From Clostridia bacterium (lineage in GTDB: Bacteria; Bacillota; Clostridia; Christensenellales; Aristaeellaceae), in contig JAFQOD010000018.1 in NCBI GenBank assembly GCA_017395685.1, positions 59,188-123,187 on the forward strand: a stretch of DNA of 64,000 nucleotides, read 5' to 3'. Both the position numbers and the translations under genes were made by a program. This document shows positions 9,449-19,055 of this stretch, piece after piece; position 1 is the first letter of the stretch, and each line of letters starts with the position of its first letter. The notes under the pieces were generated by a model. It ran no database searches and was not told where the DNA came from. It saw nothing but the letters and a program-made list of their open reading frames with translations.

Positions 9449-10405
9449 TTATACTGCATTGAAAGCGACGGCATACACCTTGTCATAATCGATATTTTCC
9501 GGGCAGGCGCCCATCTGCTGGATGCAGAAGGCGCTGGTGGCCGCGCCGTATTTGACGGCCTTTTTCAGATCCCATTTATGCTTCAGGCCCGTCAGGAAAC
9601 CGGCATTGAAGCTGTCGCCGGCGCCGGTGGTATCCTGAACGGCCACCACCTTGATGGGCAGGCATTCAAAGGTCATCTTGGCATTTTTGATCAGGGATCC
9701 CTTGCTGCCCTGCTTGATGATGACGTTTTTGACGCCCATGCGCAGCAGCTCATCGGCCATTTCTTCCGGCTTTTCCCGCTTGGTGATCCATTTGGCTTCA
9801 TTTTCGCTGGGCATGAAGAAATCCAGATACTGCAGGCTGGGCATGATCTTTTCCCACTGGCCGTTGGTGCACCAGGTAACGTCCATGGCGGTGATTTTGC
9901 CACGCTTCTGGGCGGCCTGCAGAATGCGGGCTGCGCCGTCCCCGTCGAACCGGGGCAGCTCATAGCCGCCGCCGATAAAGACGATACCACTGTTGCAAAG
10001 CACATTCATATTTACGTCGTCAGCGGTGAAGTGCTCATTGGCGCCGCCGCAATAGAGAAATTTGCGCTCGCCGCTGTCGCTGACCAGGCAGATGGCGGAG
10101 GCGGTGCTGGCAATCCGGCTCACCTTCACGCTGGTGGTATCGATGCCCAGGCCGGCCATACGGCCCTTGAGATACTGGCCGAACATATCATCGCCCACGG
10201 CGCCGGCAAAGGCCACACGGCTGTTCAGTCGGCTCATGCTGATGGCTACGTTCAGGGCGTCGCCGCCGTTCATCATCCGGGTTTCATCTACATGTACGGC
10301 GTCATCATCGCCGAAATCTACTTTTTTGACAGGACGGACCAGAATATCAACATTGGCCTGCCCGATACACAATACATCAAATTCTTCGGTCGTTGCTTTC
10401 GTCAT
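9449..10405 (-). CDS. PfkB-family carbohydrate kinase
   Basis: 318 residues from the ATG at 10405, preceded by GGAGGAAACAGCC; the longer frame from 10429 lacks a ribosome site. PfkB features: GQANVDI near the N-terminus, the first signature region GGDALNVAISMSRLNSRVAF, and the second signature DTTGAGDSFNAGF with catalytic base D264. These enzymes phosphorylate sugars such as ribose, fructose, ketodeoxygluconate or ribulose-type sugars in the cytoplasm. Being first in the arabinan operon suggests it acts on the product of the FucI-like isomerase or a related pentose. The substrate is not readable. Confidence 0.88.
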   Translation of the reverse strand: MTKATTEEFDVLCIGQANVDILVRPVKKVDFGDDDAVHVDETRMMNGGDALNVAISMSRLNSRVAFAGAVGDDMFGQYLKGRMAGLGIDTTSVKVSRIASTASAICLVSDSGERKFLYCGGANEHFTADDVNMNVLCNSGIVFIGGGYELPRFDGDGAARILQAAQKRGKITAMDVTWCTNGQWEKIMPSLQYLDFFMPSENEAKWITKREKPEEMADELLRMGVKNVIIKQGSKGSLIKNAKMTFECLPIKVVAVQDTTGAGDSFNAGFLTGLKHKWDLKKAVKYGAATSAFCIQQMGACPENIDYDKVYAVAFNAV

Positions 10406-10532
10406 GGCTGTTTCCTCCGCTTCATCCACTTCTATATTTGTGCCACCGGCACCGGGGCCAGCGCTTCAATATTTGGCATTATCTGGTCACTTTTTGGCCA
10501 ACATGCTCAATTAGCGCATGATAACTGGTTTC

Positions 10533-10598
10533 ATTATAGTCTACAGGGGGATTAGATGCAATGTAACATACTGCCATAAACTTATAATTATCTGCCAT
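10533..10598 (-). promoter_or_regulatory. Promoter and tandem operator of the kinase/arabinan operon
   Basis: On the minus strand: -35 TTGCAT (10561-10556), 17-bp spacer, -10 TATAAT (10538-10533). Upstream lie two ATGGCAG half-sites whose first bases are at 10598 and 10577, exactly 21 bp apart. The proximal one starts 16 bp before the -35. This layout is typical of AraC-type activators; regulator identity is inferred. Confidence 0.75.
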
Positions 10599-10650
10599 GA
10601 TACATGTGCTGTTGCCTGGAAAACAAGTCTGTCAGTACTCCTTGCAATCC

Positions 10651-10716
10651 GTGGCAGGATTTTATAAATCTCTGGCAGATTTGTTTATTGTGATTCACGG
10701 CTGTTTCCGTTAAAAT
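10651..10716 (+). promoter_or_regulatory. Promoter and tandem operator of transporter operon 1
   Basis: Half-sites GTGGCAG (10651) and CTGGCAG (10672) lie 21 bp apart. Then come -35 TTGTGA (10688-10693), a 17-bp spacer and -10 TAAAAT (10711-10716). The proximal half-site starts 16 bp before the -35, as at the divergent promoter. The two operators of this 393-bp gap point in opposite directions. Confidence 0.72.
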
Positions 10717-10798
10717 TCTATATAGAATGTCGGATTTGGTCGTTCAAAAGCCGTTACGTTGTAGCTTCCGGCAGAAAAACATTAAGGAGGTAGCATTC

Positions 10799-12457
10799 AT
10801 GAAGAAAAGGATTCTTGCAGGGTTACTGGCACTGGTATTGTTGCTCACCGTTGCGCCTTTTGCAATGGCAGAGGATAAATATGATCCCCTGGGCCGCTAT
10901 GAGGAACCTGTTACCATTCGCATTATGCGTGAAAAACAGAATATCTGGTTCCCTGAAGGGGAGAGCATTTATGATAATGTGATCACCCGCTTCATCGAAG
11001 AAAAGCTGAACATCCGCTTTGATATCGTATGGGCTGTGGAAGACGGCCAGTACGGCCAGCAGATCAACGGCGCCATGGCCATCAACGATCTGCCCGATGT
11101 ATTCCAGGTGGATGCCTCCCAGCTGTTTCAGGCCTACCGCGCCGATCAGATTCAGCCTCTGCAGGAAGTATATGATCTGTATGCTTCCGAAGAAGTGAAA
11201 GAAATTCTTTCCTATAATAATAACCTGTTCTTCTCCAAGTCTTCCTTCGACGGCAAGACCTACGGCTATCCCCGTACCGATGACTTCGCCAGCGGCACGC
11301 CTATTATGTTCATCCGTCAGGACTGGCTGGATAACCTGAACCTGAAGGCTCCCACCGATCTGGAATCCTTCATCGCCGTATGCGATGCATTCACCAACAA
11401 GGATCCCGACGGCAACGGCCTGCATGATACCTACGCCCTGGCCATGGACAGCGCCGGCAGCTACAACATGTATTGCCGTGCCTTTGCCCATATGACTGGC
11501 AATGTGGCGGACGCCTGGCTGGAAGGCGAAGACGGCACCCTGTACTATACCGATATTCAGCCCGAAACCAAGGAATGGCTGAAGGTGATGCAGGATTTCT
11601 ACGCCAAGGGCTATATCAGCAAGGAATACATTTCTCTGGGCACCGACCGTATGGCCTATGAAATCTCCGGCGGTAAGACCGGCATCATGATGGGCTATTT
11701 CTGGACTGCCCTGTATCAGCCCCAGATGAGCGTAATCGCCAACCCCGATGCCAAGTGGGTTGCCTATCCCATCCCCGCCTATCCCGATGGCAGCTATCAT
11801 GTGCAGGCTGATAACTCCTGCTACTCCTGGCTGGTGGTCAATAAGAATTTCGAGCATCCCGAAGCCCTGATCAAGCTGCAGAATCTGTGGTATGAAATGT
11901 GGCGCGGCTGCTATTCTGACTGGTATCATGGCCTGAATGCCACCACCTATGCGGAAGCCCAGGAAGACTTCAAATACTATCCCCCCTTCTGGTGGGATCC
12001 GCCGCTCAAGAATTTCGAAATCGGCGCAAACCTGCGCAAGGTATATGACAGCGGCAATATGGATACCTCCTTCATCGATGATGACCCCGAAGCCGTGAAG
12101 GCCTTCACCGTGATGGAAGATTACCGCAACGGTAACAAGGAAAATTACTACGGCTGGTCTCATTACACCAACAACATGTATGCCTGGAACGTTGTGGAAG
12201 ATGTATACGGCGGCACCGATCCTTCCCGTTACATGATGAGCCGCTCTCAGGCCCCCATGACCTCCAAGATTGCCCGCCGTCTGCCCCTGGTGGATTCCCT
12301 GCGTACCGAAAGCTTTGACAAGATCATCATGGGCGCCGATCTCGATTCCACCTTCGATGCCTTCGTCAAGCGCTGGAATTCCGTTGGCGGCAAGGATCTG
12401 TACAAGGAATACAATGCCTGGTACAAGGAAAACAAGAATGTGTACTGGCCCGATTAA
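10799..12457 (+). CDS. ABC sugar transporter solute-binding protein (LplA/YtcQ type), cassette 1
   Basis: 552 residues from the ATG at 10799 after TTAAGGAGGTAGCATTC; an upstream in-frame ATG lacks such a site. Signal peptide MKKRILAGLLALVLLLTVAP, cleavage near AMAED. The mature part has the family-1 solute-binding layout (EPVTIRIMREKQN, DLPDVFQVDASQLFQAY, LNLKAPTDLESFIAVCDAFTNKDPDGNGLHDTYA). Such proteins capture oligosaccharides for CUT1 importers. No lipobox cysteine is visible, unusual for a Gram-positive binding protein. The two permeases follow. The paralog at 59913 has the same length. Confidence 0.9.
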   Translation: MKKRILAGLLALVLLLTVAPFAMAEDKYDPLGRYEEPVTIRIMREKQNIWFPEGESIYDNVITRFIEEKLNIRFDIVWAVEDGQYGQQINGAMAINDLPDVFQVDASQLFQAYRADQIQPLQEVYDLYASEEVKEILSYNNNLFFSKSSFDGKTYGYPRTDDFASGTPIMFIRQDWLDNLNLKAPTDLESFIAVCDAFTNKDPDGNGLHDTYALAMDSAGSYNMYCRAFAHMTGNVADAWLEGEDGTLYYTDIQPETKEWLKVMQDFYAKGYISKEYISLGTDRMAYEISGGKTGIMMGYFWTALYQPQMSVIANPDAKWVAYPIPAYPDGSYHVQADNSCYSWLVVNKNFEHPEALIKLQNLWYEMWRGCYSDWYHGLNATTYAEAQEDFKYYPPFWWDPPLKNFEIGANLRKVYDSGNMDTSFIDDDPEAVKAFTVMEDYRNGNKENYYGWSHYTNNMYAWNVVEDVYGGTDPSRYMMSRSQAPMTSKIARRLPLVDSLRTESFDKIIMGADLDSTFDAFVKRWNSVGGKDLYKEYNAWYKENKNVYWPD

Positions 12458-12483
12458 TCTCGTGCGCTGACCGAAAGGTTAAC

Positions 12484-12517
12484 AGCGGGGCGTGCCCGAA
12501 AAAAGGAGCGCCCCGCT
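12484..12517 (+). other. Hairpin between binding-protein and permease genes
   Basis: A 9-bp GC stem (AGCGGGGCG with CGCCCCGCT) without a T-run sits in the 90-bp gap. Such hairpins often protect the upstream mRNA and lower expression of the permeases. A similar element occurs in cassette 2 at 61629-61658. Confidence 0.55.
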
Positions 12518-12547
12518 TCGTGCACGATAAGAAACGAGGTTCAATTT

Positions 12548-13480
12548 ATGATAAGAAGTGCTGCGGCCCCCCGTCGGTCGCTTCTTGCACGCAGCAAGAT
12601 CAGGGAAACATGGCCGATGCATCTGATGATGCTGGGGCCGGTGATCATGATTTTCATATTTGCCTATGTGCCCATGGTGGGCATCGTGATCGCATTCCAA
12701 GATTATATCCCTACCAAGGGCTTCTTCGGTTCTGAATGGATTAATTTTGAAAACTTTGAATACATGTTCATGCTGCCGGATATCTGGCAGATCATCGGCA
12801 ATACGCTGATCATTTCCGTATTGAAAATCGTTACCACGATCGGCGCCAGCATCATTTTTGCCCTGCTGATCAGTGAAGTCAAGAGCAAGACCCTCAATAA
12901 GGTTTCCCAGTCGGTCATCCTGTTCCCCTGGTTCATTTCCTGGGTTATCCTGGGCAATATTTTCAAGGATGCCTTCGGCCTGAACGGCATGGTCAATCAG
13001 CTGATCAAATCCCTGGGGGGGAATGAGGTCTTTTTCTTCGGAGAAAACGGTCTGTTCCGCGGTCTTCTCATCGGTACCAACATCTGGAAAGATCTGGGCT
13101 ACAACATGGTAATCCTGCTGACGGCCATTTCCGGTATCGATCCTACGCTGTATGAAGCCGCTACCATCGACGGCGCCAATAAATTCCAGCAGAAACTGAA
13201 GATCACCCTGCCCAGCATCATGCCTATGATCGTCCTGCTGTTTACCCTTGCCCTGGGCGGCATCCTCAATGCCGGCTTTGAGCAGGTGCTGGTGCTGTAT
13301 AACAATGCCGTGCTGGATTCTTCTGAAATTCTGGATACCTATATTTTCAAAATCAGTTACTATGAAAGCCAGCATTCGCTGGGCACGGCTGTGGGCCTGT
13401 TCAAATCTGTGGTGGGCACCATCTGCCTGTGCACTTCCTATTTCCTTGCCAATAAACTGGCAGGATACCGTATTTTCTAA
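12548..13480 (+). CDS. ABC sugar transporter permease, LplB type (cassette 1)
   Basis: 310 residues with about six membrane helices (first near LMMLGPVIMIFIFAYVPMVG). The cytoplasmic EAA loop reads EAATIDGANKFQQKLKITLP and would dock a shared ATPase. Homologs of the LplB/YteP group import complex oligosaccharides. The basic N-terminus (RSAAAPRRSLLARSKIR) is cytoplasmic. A weak GAGG ribosome site precedes the ATG. Its partner permease starts 20 bp downstream. No ATPase gene is present in the window. Confidence 0.9.
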   Translation: MIRSAAAPRRSLLARSKIRETWPMHLMMLGPVIMIFIFAYVPMVGIVIAFQDYIPTKGFFGSEWINFENFEYMFMLPDIWQIIGNTLIISVLKIVTTIGASIIFALLISEVKSKTLNKVSQSVILFPWFISWVILGNIFKDAFGLNGMVNQLIKSLGGNEVFFFGENGLFRGLLIGTNIWKDLGYNMVILLTAISGIDPTLYEAATIDGANKFQQKLKITLPSIMPMIVLLFTLALGGILNAGFEQVLVLYNNAVLDSSEILDTYIFKISYYESQHSLGTAVGLFKSVVGTICLCTSYFLANKLAGYRIF

Positions 13481-13500
13481 GGAAAGGGCGGTGCATCCTT

Positions 13501-14406
13501 GTGAAGAAAAATGTCAATCGCAATCACATCAAGGAAAGCCTGGCCTACCGGATTTTTACGGTATTCAATACGGGCTTTATCCTGCTGTATATGATCATCT
13601 GCCTGGTGCCTTTCATTCATATGTTTGCTCTGTCCACCAGCTCCGTGGCGGCGGCCAATGGCAATCGCGTAAGCCTGTGGCCGGTGGAATTCACCCTGAG
13701 CGCCTATACCGAGGCACTTTCGGATAATCAGATTCTCTCCTCTCTGAAAATGTCCGCCCTCCGCGTGGTGCTGGGCGTGGCCATTCAGATGCTGTTCACC
13801 ATCCTGGCGGCCTATCCCATGTCCCGGGAGAATAAGGCGTTTCCCGGCCGCAAGGCATATGTGGTGTATATCGTATTCACCATGCTGTTCAGCGGCGGCT
13901 TCGTGCCTTCCTATCTGCTCATCGTCAGCCAGCTGAAGCTGGCCAATACGGTCTGGGCGCTGGTGCTGCCCAATGCGGTGCCTGTATTCAATCTGATCAT
14001 TCTGATGAATTTCTTCCGTCAGATTCCCAAGGAGATTGAAGAGGCCGCCATCGTGGACGGTGCCGGGCATATGACGCTGCTCACCCGCATCTATCTGCCC
14101 CTGTCCATGAACGCGCTGCTTACGCTGGTGCTCTTTGCCTGTGTTGGTCACTGGAATGCCTGGTTTGACGGCATGATCTATATGAGAGACCCGATCTACT
14201 ATCCCATTTCCACGTTCCTGCGCGTTACTTCCGATCGCATCCAGAATGTATCCACCATGGAAGATGCCCGTCTGCTGATGCGTATCTCCCCCCGTACGAT
14301 GATCATGGCCTATACCATCATCTGTACGCTGCCCATCGTATGCGTTTATCCTTTCCTGCAGCGCTATGTCAAGAGCGGCCTGGTGCTGGGCAGCGTAAAG
14401 GGTTGA
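13501..14406 (+). CDS. ABC sugar transporter permease, LplC/YesQ type (cassette 1)
   Basis: 301 residues, starting with GTG after a purine-rich AAGGAAAGGGCGG. It has about six membrane helices and the EAA loop EEAAIVDGAGHMTLLTRIYLPLSMN. It pairs with the permease just upstream to form the CUT1 channel. The C-terminus VKSGLVLGSVKG is typical of this subfamily and matches the end of the protein at 62623-63513. Confidence 0.9.
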   Translation: MKKNVNRNHIKESLAYRIFTVFNTGFILLYMIICLVPFIHMFALSTSSVAAANGNRVSLWPVEFTLSAYTEALSDNQILSSLKMSALRVVLGVAIQMLFTILAAYPMSRENKAFPGRKAYVVYIVFTMLFSGGFVPSYLLIVSQLKLANTVWALVLPNAVPVFNLIILMNFFRQIPKEIEEAAIVDGAGHMTLLTRIYLPLSMNALLTLVLFACVGHWNAWFDGMIYMRDPIYYPISTFLRVTSDRIQNVSTMEDARLLMRISPRTMIMAYTIICTLPIVCVYPFLQRYVKSGLVLGSVKG

Positions 14407-14460
14407 CGATTGCGAAAAATCTGGTATTCTATATCTATATAAGTTAAGCGTTCGTTTAAC
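14403..14460 (+). promoter_or_regulatory. Possible promoter and inverted repeat before repeat protein 1
   Basis: The gap holds TTGACG (14403-14408) with TATTCT 16 bp later. An imperfect 18-bp inverted repeat follows at 14443-14460 (GTTAAGCGT / TCGTTTAAC, 7 of 9 positions paired). It could be a repressor operator or a leader hairpin. The -35 overlaps the end of the permease gene, so read-through from cassette 1 is also possible. Confidence 0.35.
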
Positions 14461-14504
14461 GCCTGACATAGGTCCCCAAATACCATGAATTGGAGGAACT
14501 CCCC

Positions 14505-17500
14505 ATGAAGCAACATTCCTACTTCAACATCAAGCGGTTGGTTGCACTTACCGTGGCGTTGATGATGCTCATGACGAGCACCGTCTCCGCTGATGTTCTG
14601 TATGTGGATGAGGGAAGCATTACTGTGCACAGCAATACTTCCTACACCCAGAATGCGGAGCAGAAGGATGTTACCAACACGGAAGAAGGCATCATCATTA
14701 CCAATAAGAATAAGGATGAGGCCACTTCCAATACCATTACGATTGACGGCGACGCCAGCGTAACGCTGAAGGATGTCAATATTTCCTCCGGCAGCGGCAG
14801 CGCCCTCAACGTGGCCAACGGCGCAGATGCGACTGTTGAGCTGGACGGCGACAACACCCTGAATACCAGCAAGCAGAGCAGCGCTGGTCTGCAGGTGAAT
14901 GAAGGCAATTCCGTCACCATTACCGATACGGATAATGATGGCGGCTCCCTCACCGCAACCGGTGGCCAGTGGGGCGCCGGTATCGGCGGCGGCTGGGGCC
15001 AGGATGGCGGCAATATCACCATCGAAGGCGGCGACATCACTGCTAAGGGCGGCGACGCTGCTGCCGGTATCGGCGGCGGCTGCGAAGGCTCCGGCGGCGA
15101 TATCACCATCAATGGCGGTACTGTAGATGCTACCGGTAATGCCAACGGCGCCGGCATCGGCGGCGGCTGGCACGGCGAAAACGGCGGCGATATCACCATC
15201 AATGGCGGCGAAGTGACTGCCCAGGGCGGCGTCAACAGCGCTGGTATCGGCGGCGGCCTCTGGGGCGATGGCGGCAACATCACCATCACCGGCGGCGACG
15301 TAACCGCTAAGGGTGCTGACGCTGGCGCCGGTATCGGCGGCGGCCAGAGCGGCGATGGCGGCGTGATCGAAATCACAGGCGGTACCGTGAATGCCACCGG
15401 TTCTGTAGGCGGCTACAGCGGCGCCGGCATCGGCGGCGGCTGGTCTGGCGAAGGCGGCGATATTACCATTTCCGGCGGTGACGTAACTGCCAATGGCGGC
15501 ATCAACGGCGCTGGTATCGGCGGCGGCTGGGGTGCCGCAGGCGGCGATGTGACCATCTCCGGTGAAGATACCAAGGTTACCGCCAACGGCGGCTGGCAGT
15601 CTGCCGGCATCGGCGGCGGCGGCGGTGCTGAAAAGGGCACTGACGGCGGTTCCGTAACCATTTCCGGTGGTACTGTAGTGGCCAACGGCGGCCAGGAAGC
15701 TGCCGGTATCGGCGGCAGCGCTGCTGAAAACAATGCAAATGAGGGCGGCCAGGGCGCCGATGTAACCATTACCGGCGGTAACGTAACTGCCACCGGCGGT
15801 CTCAGCGCAGCCGGTATCGGCGGCGGCATGAATGGCCAGGGCGGTTCTGTTGAAATTTCCGGCGGTACTGTCAATGCTGTCAGCAAGGAAAACGCAGCTG
15901 CTATCGGCGGCGGCAGTAACGGCGACGGCGGTGAAATTGAAATTTCCGGCGGTAATGTAACTGCCACTGCCGGTAACCTGGGCGCTGCCATTGGCGGCGG
16001 CTGGAATGCTGACGGCGGCGATATCACCATTTCCGGCGGTACTGTGGATGCCAATGGCGGTTTCCTGGGCGCTGGTATCGGCGGCGGCTGGAACGGCAAC
16101 GGCGGTGATATCGACATCACTGGCGGTACTGTGGATGCTACCGGCGGCGACGGCGCTGCTGCCATCGGCGGCGGCTACGGTGATACGAAGGAAGCCGGCA
16201 CCGGTAATTCCGGCGACATCGATATCACCGGCGGTAACGTAACTGCTACCGGCACTGGCTGGAGCGGCGCCGGTATCGGCGGCGGTGCTTTCGGCGAAGC
16301 TGACGTAACCATTTCTGGTGATGATACTGTAGTAAATGCCCAGGGCGGCGCCTTTGGTGCCGGAATCGGCTCCGGTGCCAACTCTGACGGCAACAGCACC
16401 GTGACCATCGAAGGCGGTACTGTGACTGCTGTGGGCGGCACCAATCCTGAAAACAATGGCGGCGGCGCCGGCATCGGCGGCGGCCAGTTCACTGACGGCG
16501 GCGAAATCAATATTACCGGCGGTACTGTAACTGCCACCGGCGGCCAGTACAGCGCTGGTATCGGCGGCGGCCAGGAAGGTGACGGCGGCAATATCACCAT
16601 TTCCGGCGGCAATGTGACCGCCAATGGCGCTGATGCCGGTGCCGGCATCGGCGGCGGCACCACCGGTAACGGCGGTGTGATCGAAATCACCGGCGGCACG
16701 GTTGTGGCCAATGGTTCTGTAGGCGGTTACAGCGGCGCCGGTATCGGCGGCGGCTGGACTGGCGAAGGTGGTGATGTGACCATCTCCGGCGGTGACGTAA
16801 CTGCTAACGGCGGCATCAACGGCGCTGGTATCGGCGGCGGTTGGGGCGCTAATGGCGGTGATGTGACCATTTCCGGCGATGATACCAAGGTTACCGCCAA
16901 TGGCGGCTGGCAGTCTGCCGGTATCGGCGGCGGCGGCGGTGGCGCCACCGGCGGCGAAGGCGGCACTGTGAATATTTCCGGCGGTACCGTTGTTGCCAAT
17001 GGCGGCGGCGAGGGCGCCGGTATCGGCGGCGGTGCTGCTGAGGATAATAACAATGCCGGCGGCAACGGCGGCGAAATCAATATTTCTGGCGGCGACGTAA
17101 CTGCTAATGCCGGCACCAAGGGCGCTGGTATTGGCGGCGGCATGAATGCCGACGGCGGCGAAATCAACATCTCTGGCGGCGATGTAACTGCCAACGGCGG
17201 CGATGCCGGCGCTGGTATCGGCGGCGGTAATGCCGGCAATGGCGGTGAAATCAATATCACCGGCGGTACGGTTACCGCCAACGGTTCTGTGAACGGGCAG
17301 TGTGCTGCCGGTATCGGCGGCGGCTGGAATGCTGACGGCGGCGATATCAATATCTCCGGCGGCGAAGTAAATGCCAACGGCGGCTTCCTGGGTGCTGGTA
17401 TCGGCGGCGGCTGGAATGGCGACGGCGGTGACATCGACATCACCGGCGGCACTGTGAATGCCAACAGCGGCGACGGCGCTGCTGCCATCGGCGGCGGCTA

Positions 17501-19025
17501 CGGCGATAATGCGGAAGCCGGCACCGGTAATTCCGGCGATATCGACATTAGCGGCGGTACCGTAAATGCCACCGGCACCGGTTATAACGGCGCTGGTATC
17601 GGCGGCGGTGCCTTCGGCGAATCTGATGTAACCATTTCCGGTGATGCTGTTGTGAATGCTCAGGGCGCTCAGTTCGGTGCTGGTATCGGCTCTGGCGCCA
17701 ATTCTGACGGCACTGGCTCTGTCACCATCGAAGGCGGCGATGTGACCGCCAACGGCGGCCATCTGGGCGCTGGTATCGGCGGCGGCCAGAATTCTGACGG
17801 CGGCAATATCACCATTTCCGGCGGCGATGTGACTGCCAACGGCGCGGATGCCGGTGCCGGTATCGGCGGCGGTACTGAGGGCGCAGGCGGCACCATCGAA
17901 ATCACCGGTGGTACTGTGGTAGCCAATGGTTCTGTAAATGGCTGGAGCGGTGCTGGCATCGGTTCCGGCTGGAATGGCGGCGACGGCGGCGATATCACCA
18001 TCTCCGGCGGCGACGTAACTGCCAACGGCGGTATCTACGGCGCTGGTATCGGCGGCGGCTGGGGCTCTGACGGCGGCGATGTCACCATCGAAGGCGGCAA
18101 TGTAACTGCTCAGGGCGGCGATGCTGCTTCCGGCATCGGCGGCGGCTGCGAAGGCGCAGGCGGCGATCTGACCGTTAACGGCGGCGATGTAACTGCCACG
18201 GGCGGCAACAACGGCGCAGGCGTTGGCTCCGGCTGGACCGGCGGCGCGGGCGGCACTGTCACCGTAACCGACGGTACCCTCACCGCTCAGGGCGGTAGCA
18301 ATTCTGCCGGTATCGGCGGCGGCTACAAGGGTGACGGCGCTATCGTGGAAATCACCGGCGGTGAAGTAAATGCCTCTGGTAAGGGCAAGGGTTATGCCAT
18401 CGGTAAAGGACAGAGTGGGCAGGAAGGCGGCAAGACCACCATTTCCGGCGGTGTGGTCAATGTTTCTTCCGATACGGATAAGTATTATGTATCCGGTTCC
18501 CTGACCATCACCAACGGTGCCAAGTTCTACAAGCATAAGATGATTGCGGCTCCCAAGCCTGAATTGGTCACTGAAATCATCGTAAACGGCGCCCGCACCG
18601 GTGCTATGGTTTATAACCTGGATACCATGGAAGCCATCCCCTTCTACGTTTCCTATGAAGAAAGCAATTCCGGCCGTCTGATGGTGATCAGCGCGGATAA
18701 GGCTCCCGCCAACATGGCTGTGAAGCTGACCAAGAATCTGCTGAACGTGATGAAGAGCGATAACATCAAAGCCATCGCGCTGCAGAAGGGCGATGACTAT
18801 GTGATCGTGAAGCGCACTGATCTGGCTTCTGCCCTTAAGAACAAGAATAACGTAATGCTGGCCATGACCAGCCCTGCCTATTCTGTATCCGTGAAGGGTG
18901 TGCAGGAAGACAGCGATGTGAAGGCCTTTGCTTTCCATACCTCCAACGGCACCCAGGCTAACTCTGTGCTGAAGTTCAAGCTCTACAAGAACTCTGCGAA
19001 GATTGCGGCCAGCAGCTGGCAGTAA
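14505..19025 (+). CDS. Giant secreted Gly-rich repeat protein 1 (beta-helix-like, possible glycan binder)
   Basis: 1506 residues from the ATG at 14505 (site TTGGAGGAA). Signal peptide ends near STVSADV. Residues about 20-135 (VDEGSITVHSNTSY, ITIDGDASVTLKDVNISSG) resemble the N-terminal region of Cthe_2159-type carbohydrate-binding proteins. About 38 units of roughly 29 residues follow with consensus ITISGGxVTAxGGxxxAGIGGG. This suggests a long regular beta-solenoid. The last ~200 residues (from about KFYKHKMIAAPKPEL) are non-repetitive, perhaps a cap or attachment domain. No LPXTG, lipobox or S-layer motif is visible. It directly follows transporter cassette 1. Function unknown; pectin or cell-surface binding is a guess. 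Confidence 0.85.
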   Translation: MKQHSYFNIKRLVALTVALMMLMTSTVSADVLYVDEGSITVHSNTSYTQNAEQKDVTNTEEGIIITNKNKDEATSNTITIDGDASVTLKDVNISSGSGSALNVANGADATVELDGDNTLNTSKQSSAGLQVNEGNSVTITDTDNDGGSLTATGGQWGAGIGGGWGQDGGNITIEGGDITAKGGDAAAGIGGGCEGSGGDITINGGTVDATGNANGAGIGGGWHGENGGDITINGGEVTAQGGVNSAGIGGGLWGDGGNITITGGDVTAKGADAGAGIGGGQSGDGGVIEITGGTVNATGSVGGYSGAGIGGGWSGEGGDITISGGDVTANGGINGAGIGGGWGAAGGDVTISGEDTKVTANGGWQSAGIGGGGGAEKGTDGGSVTISGGTVVANGGQEAAGIGGSAAENNANEGGQGADVTITGGNVTATGGLSAAGIGGGMNGQGGSVEISGGTVNAVSKENAAAIGGGSNGDGGEIEISGGNVTATAGNLGAAIGGGWNADGGDITISGGTVDANGGFLGAGIGGGWNGNGGDIDITGGTVDATGGDGAAAIGGGYGDTKEAGTGNSGDIDITGGNVTATGTGWSGAGIGGGAFGEADVTISGDDTVVNAQGGAFGAGIGSGANSDGNSTVTIEGGTVTAVGGTNPENNGGGAGIGGGQFTDGGEINITGGTVTATGGQYSAGIGGGQEGDGGNITISGGNVTANGADAGAGIGGGTTGNGGVIEITGGTVVANGSVGGYSGAGIGGGWTGEGGDVTISGGDVTANGGINGAGIGGGWGANGGDVTISGDDTKVTANGGWQSAGIGGGGGGATGGEGGTVNISGGTVVANGGGEGAGIGGGAAEDNNNAGGNGGEINISGGDVTANAGTKGAGIGGGMNADGGEINISGGDVTANGGDAGAGIGGGNAGNGGEINITGGTVTANGSVNGQCAAGIGGGWNADGGDINISGGEVNANGGFLGAGIGGGWNGDGGDIDITGGTVNANSGDGAAAIGGGYGDNAEAGTGNSGDIDISGGTVNATGTGYNGAGIGGGAFGESDVTISGDAVVNAQGAQFGAGIGSGANSDGTGSVTIEGGDVTANGGHLGAGIGGGQNSDGGNITISGGDVTANGADAGAGIGGGTEGAGGTIEITGGTVVANGSVNGWSGAGIGSGWNGGDGGDITISGGDVTANGGIYGAGIGGGWGSDGGDVTIEGGNVTAQGGDAASGIGGGCEGAGGDLTVNGGDVTATGGNNGAGVGSGWTGGAGGTVTVTDGTLTAQGGSNSAGIGGGYKGDGAIVEITGGEVNASGKGKGYAIGKGQSGQEGGKTTISGGVVNVSSDTDKYYVSGSLTITNGAKFYKHKMIAAPKPELVTEIIVNGARTGAMVYNLDTMEAIPFYVSYEESNSGRLMVISADKAPANMAVKLTKNLLNVMKSDNIKAIALQKGDDYVIVKRTDLASALKNKNNVMLAMTSPAYSVSVKGVQEDSDVKAFAFHTSNGTQANSVLKFKLYKNSAKIAASSWQ
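14943..18420 (+). repeat. Repeat array in repeat protein 1 (87-bp units, ~1.2-1.3 kb super-repeats)
   Basis: About 38 units of around 87 bp encode the AGIGGG motif. A higher-order period is visible. The block beginning near the GSVGGYSGAGIGGG unit recurs from anchor 15405 to 16719 (1314 bp) and again at 17934 (1215 bp), that is 14 and 13 units. This points to block duplication after the basic unit had already multiplied. Confidence 0.8.
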
Positions 19026-19055
19026 TTGCTGAAAGCTGTAGAAACTAAATAACAA

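Noticed and set aside
10727..10798. N-terminal extension of binding protein 1
   Set aside because: No ribosome site before the upstream start, and it would bury the signal peptide; the ATG at 10799 has TTAAGGAGG.
14943..18420. CRISPR-like regular repeats
   Set aside because: Units of about 87 bp are coding, in frame, without unique spacers; they encode the AGIGGG motif.
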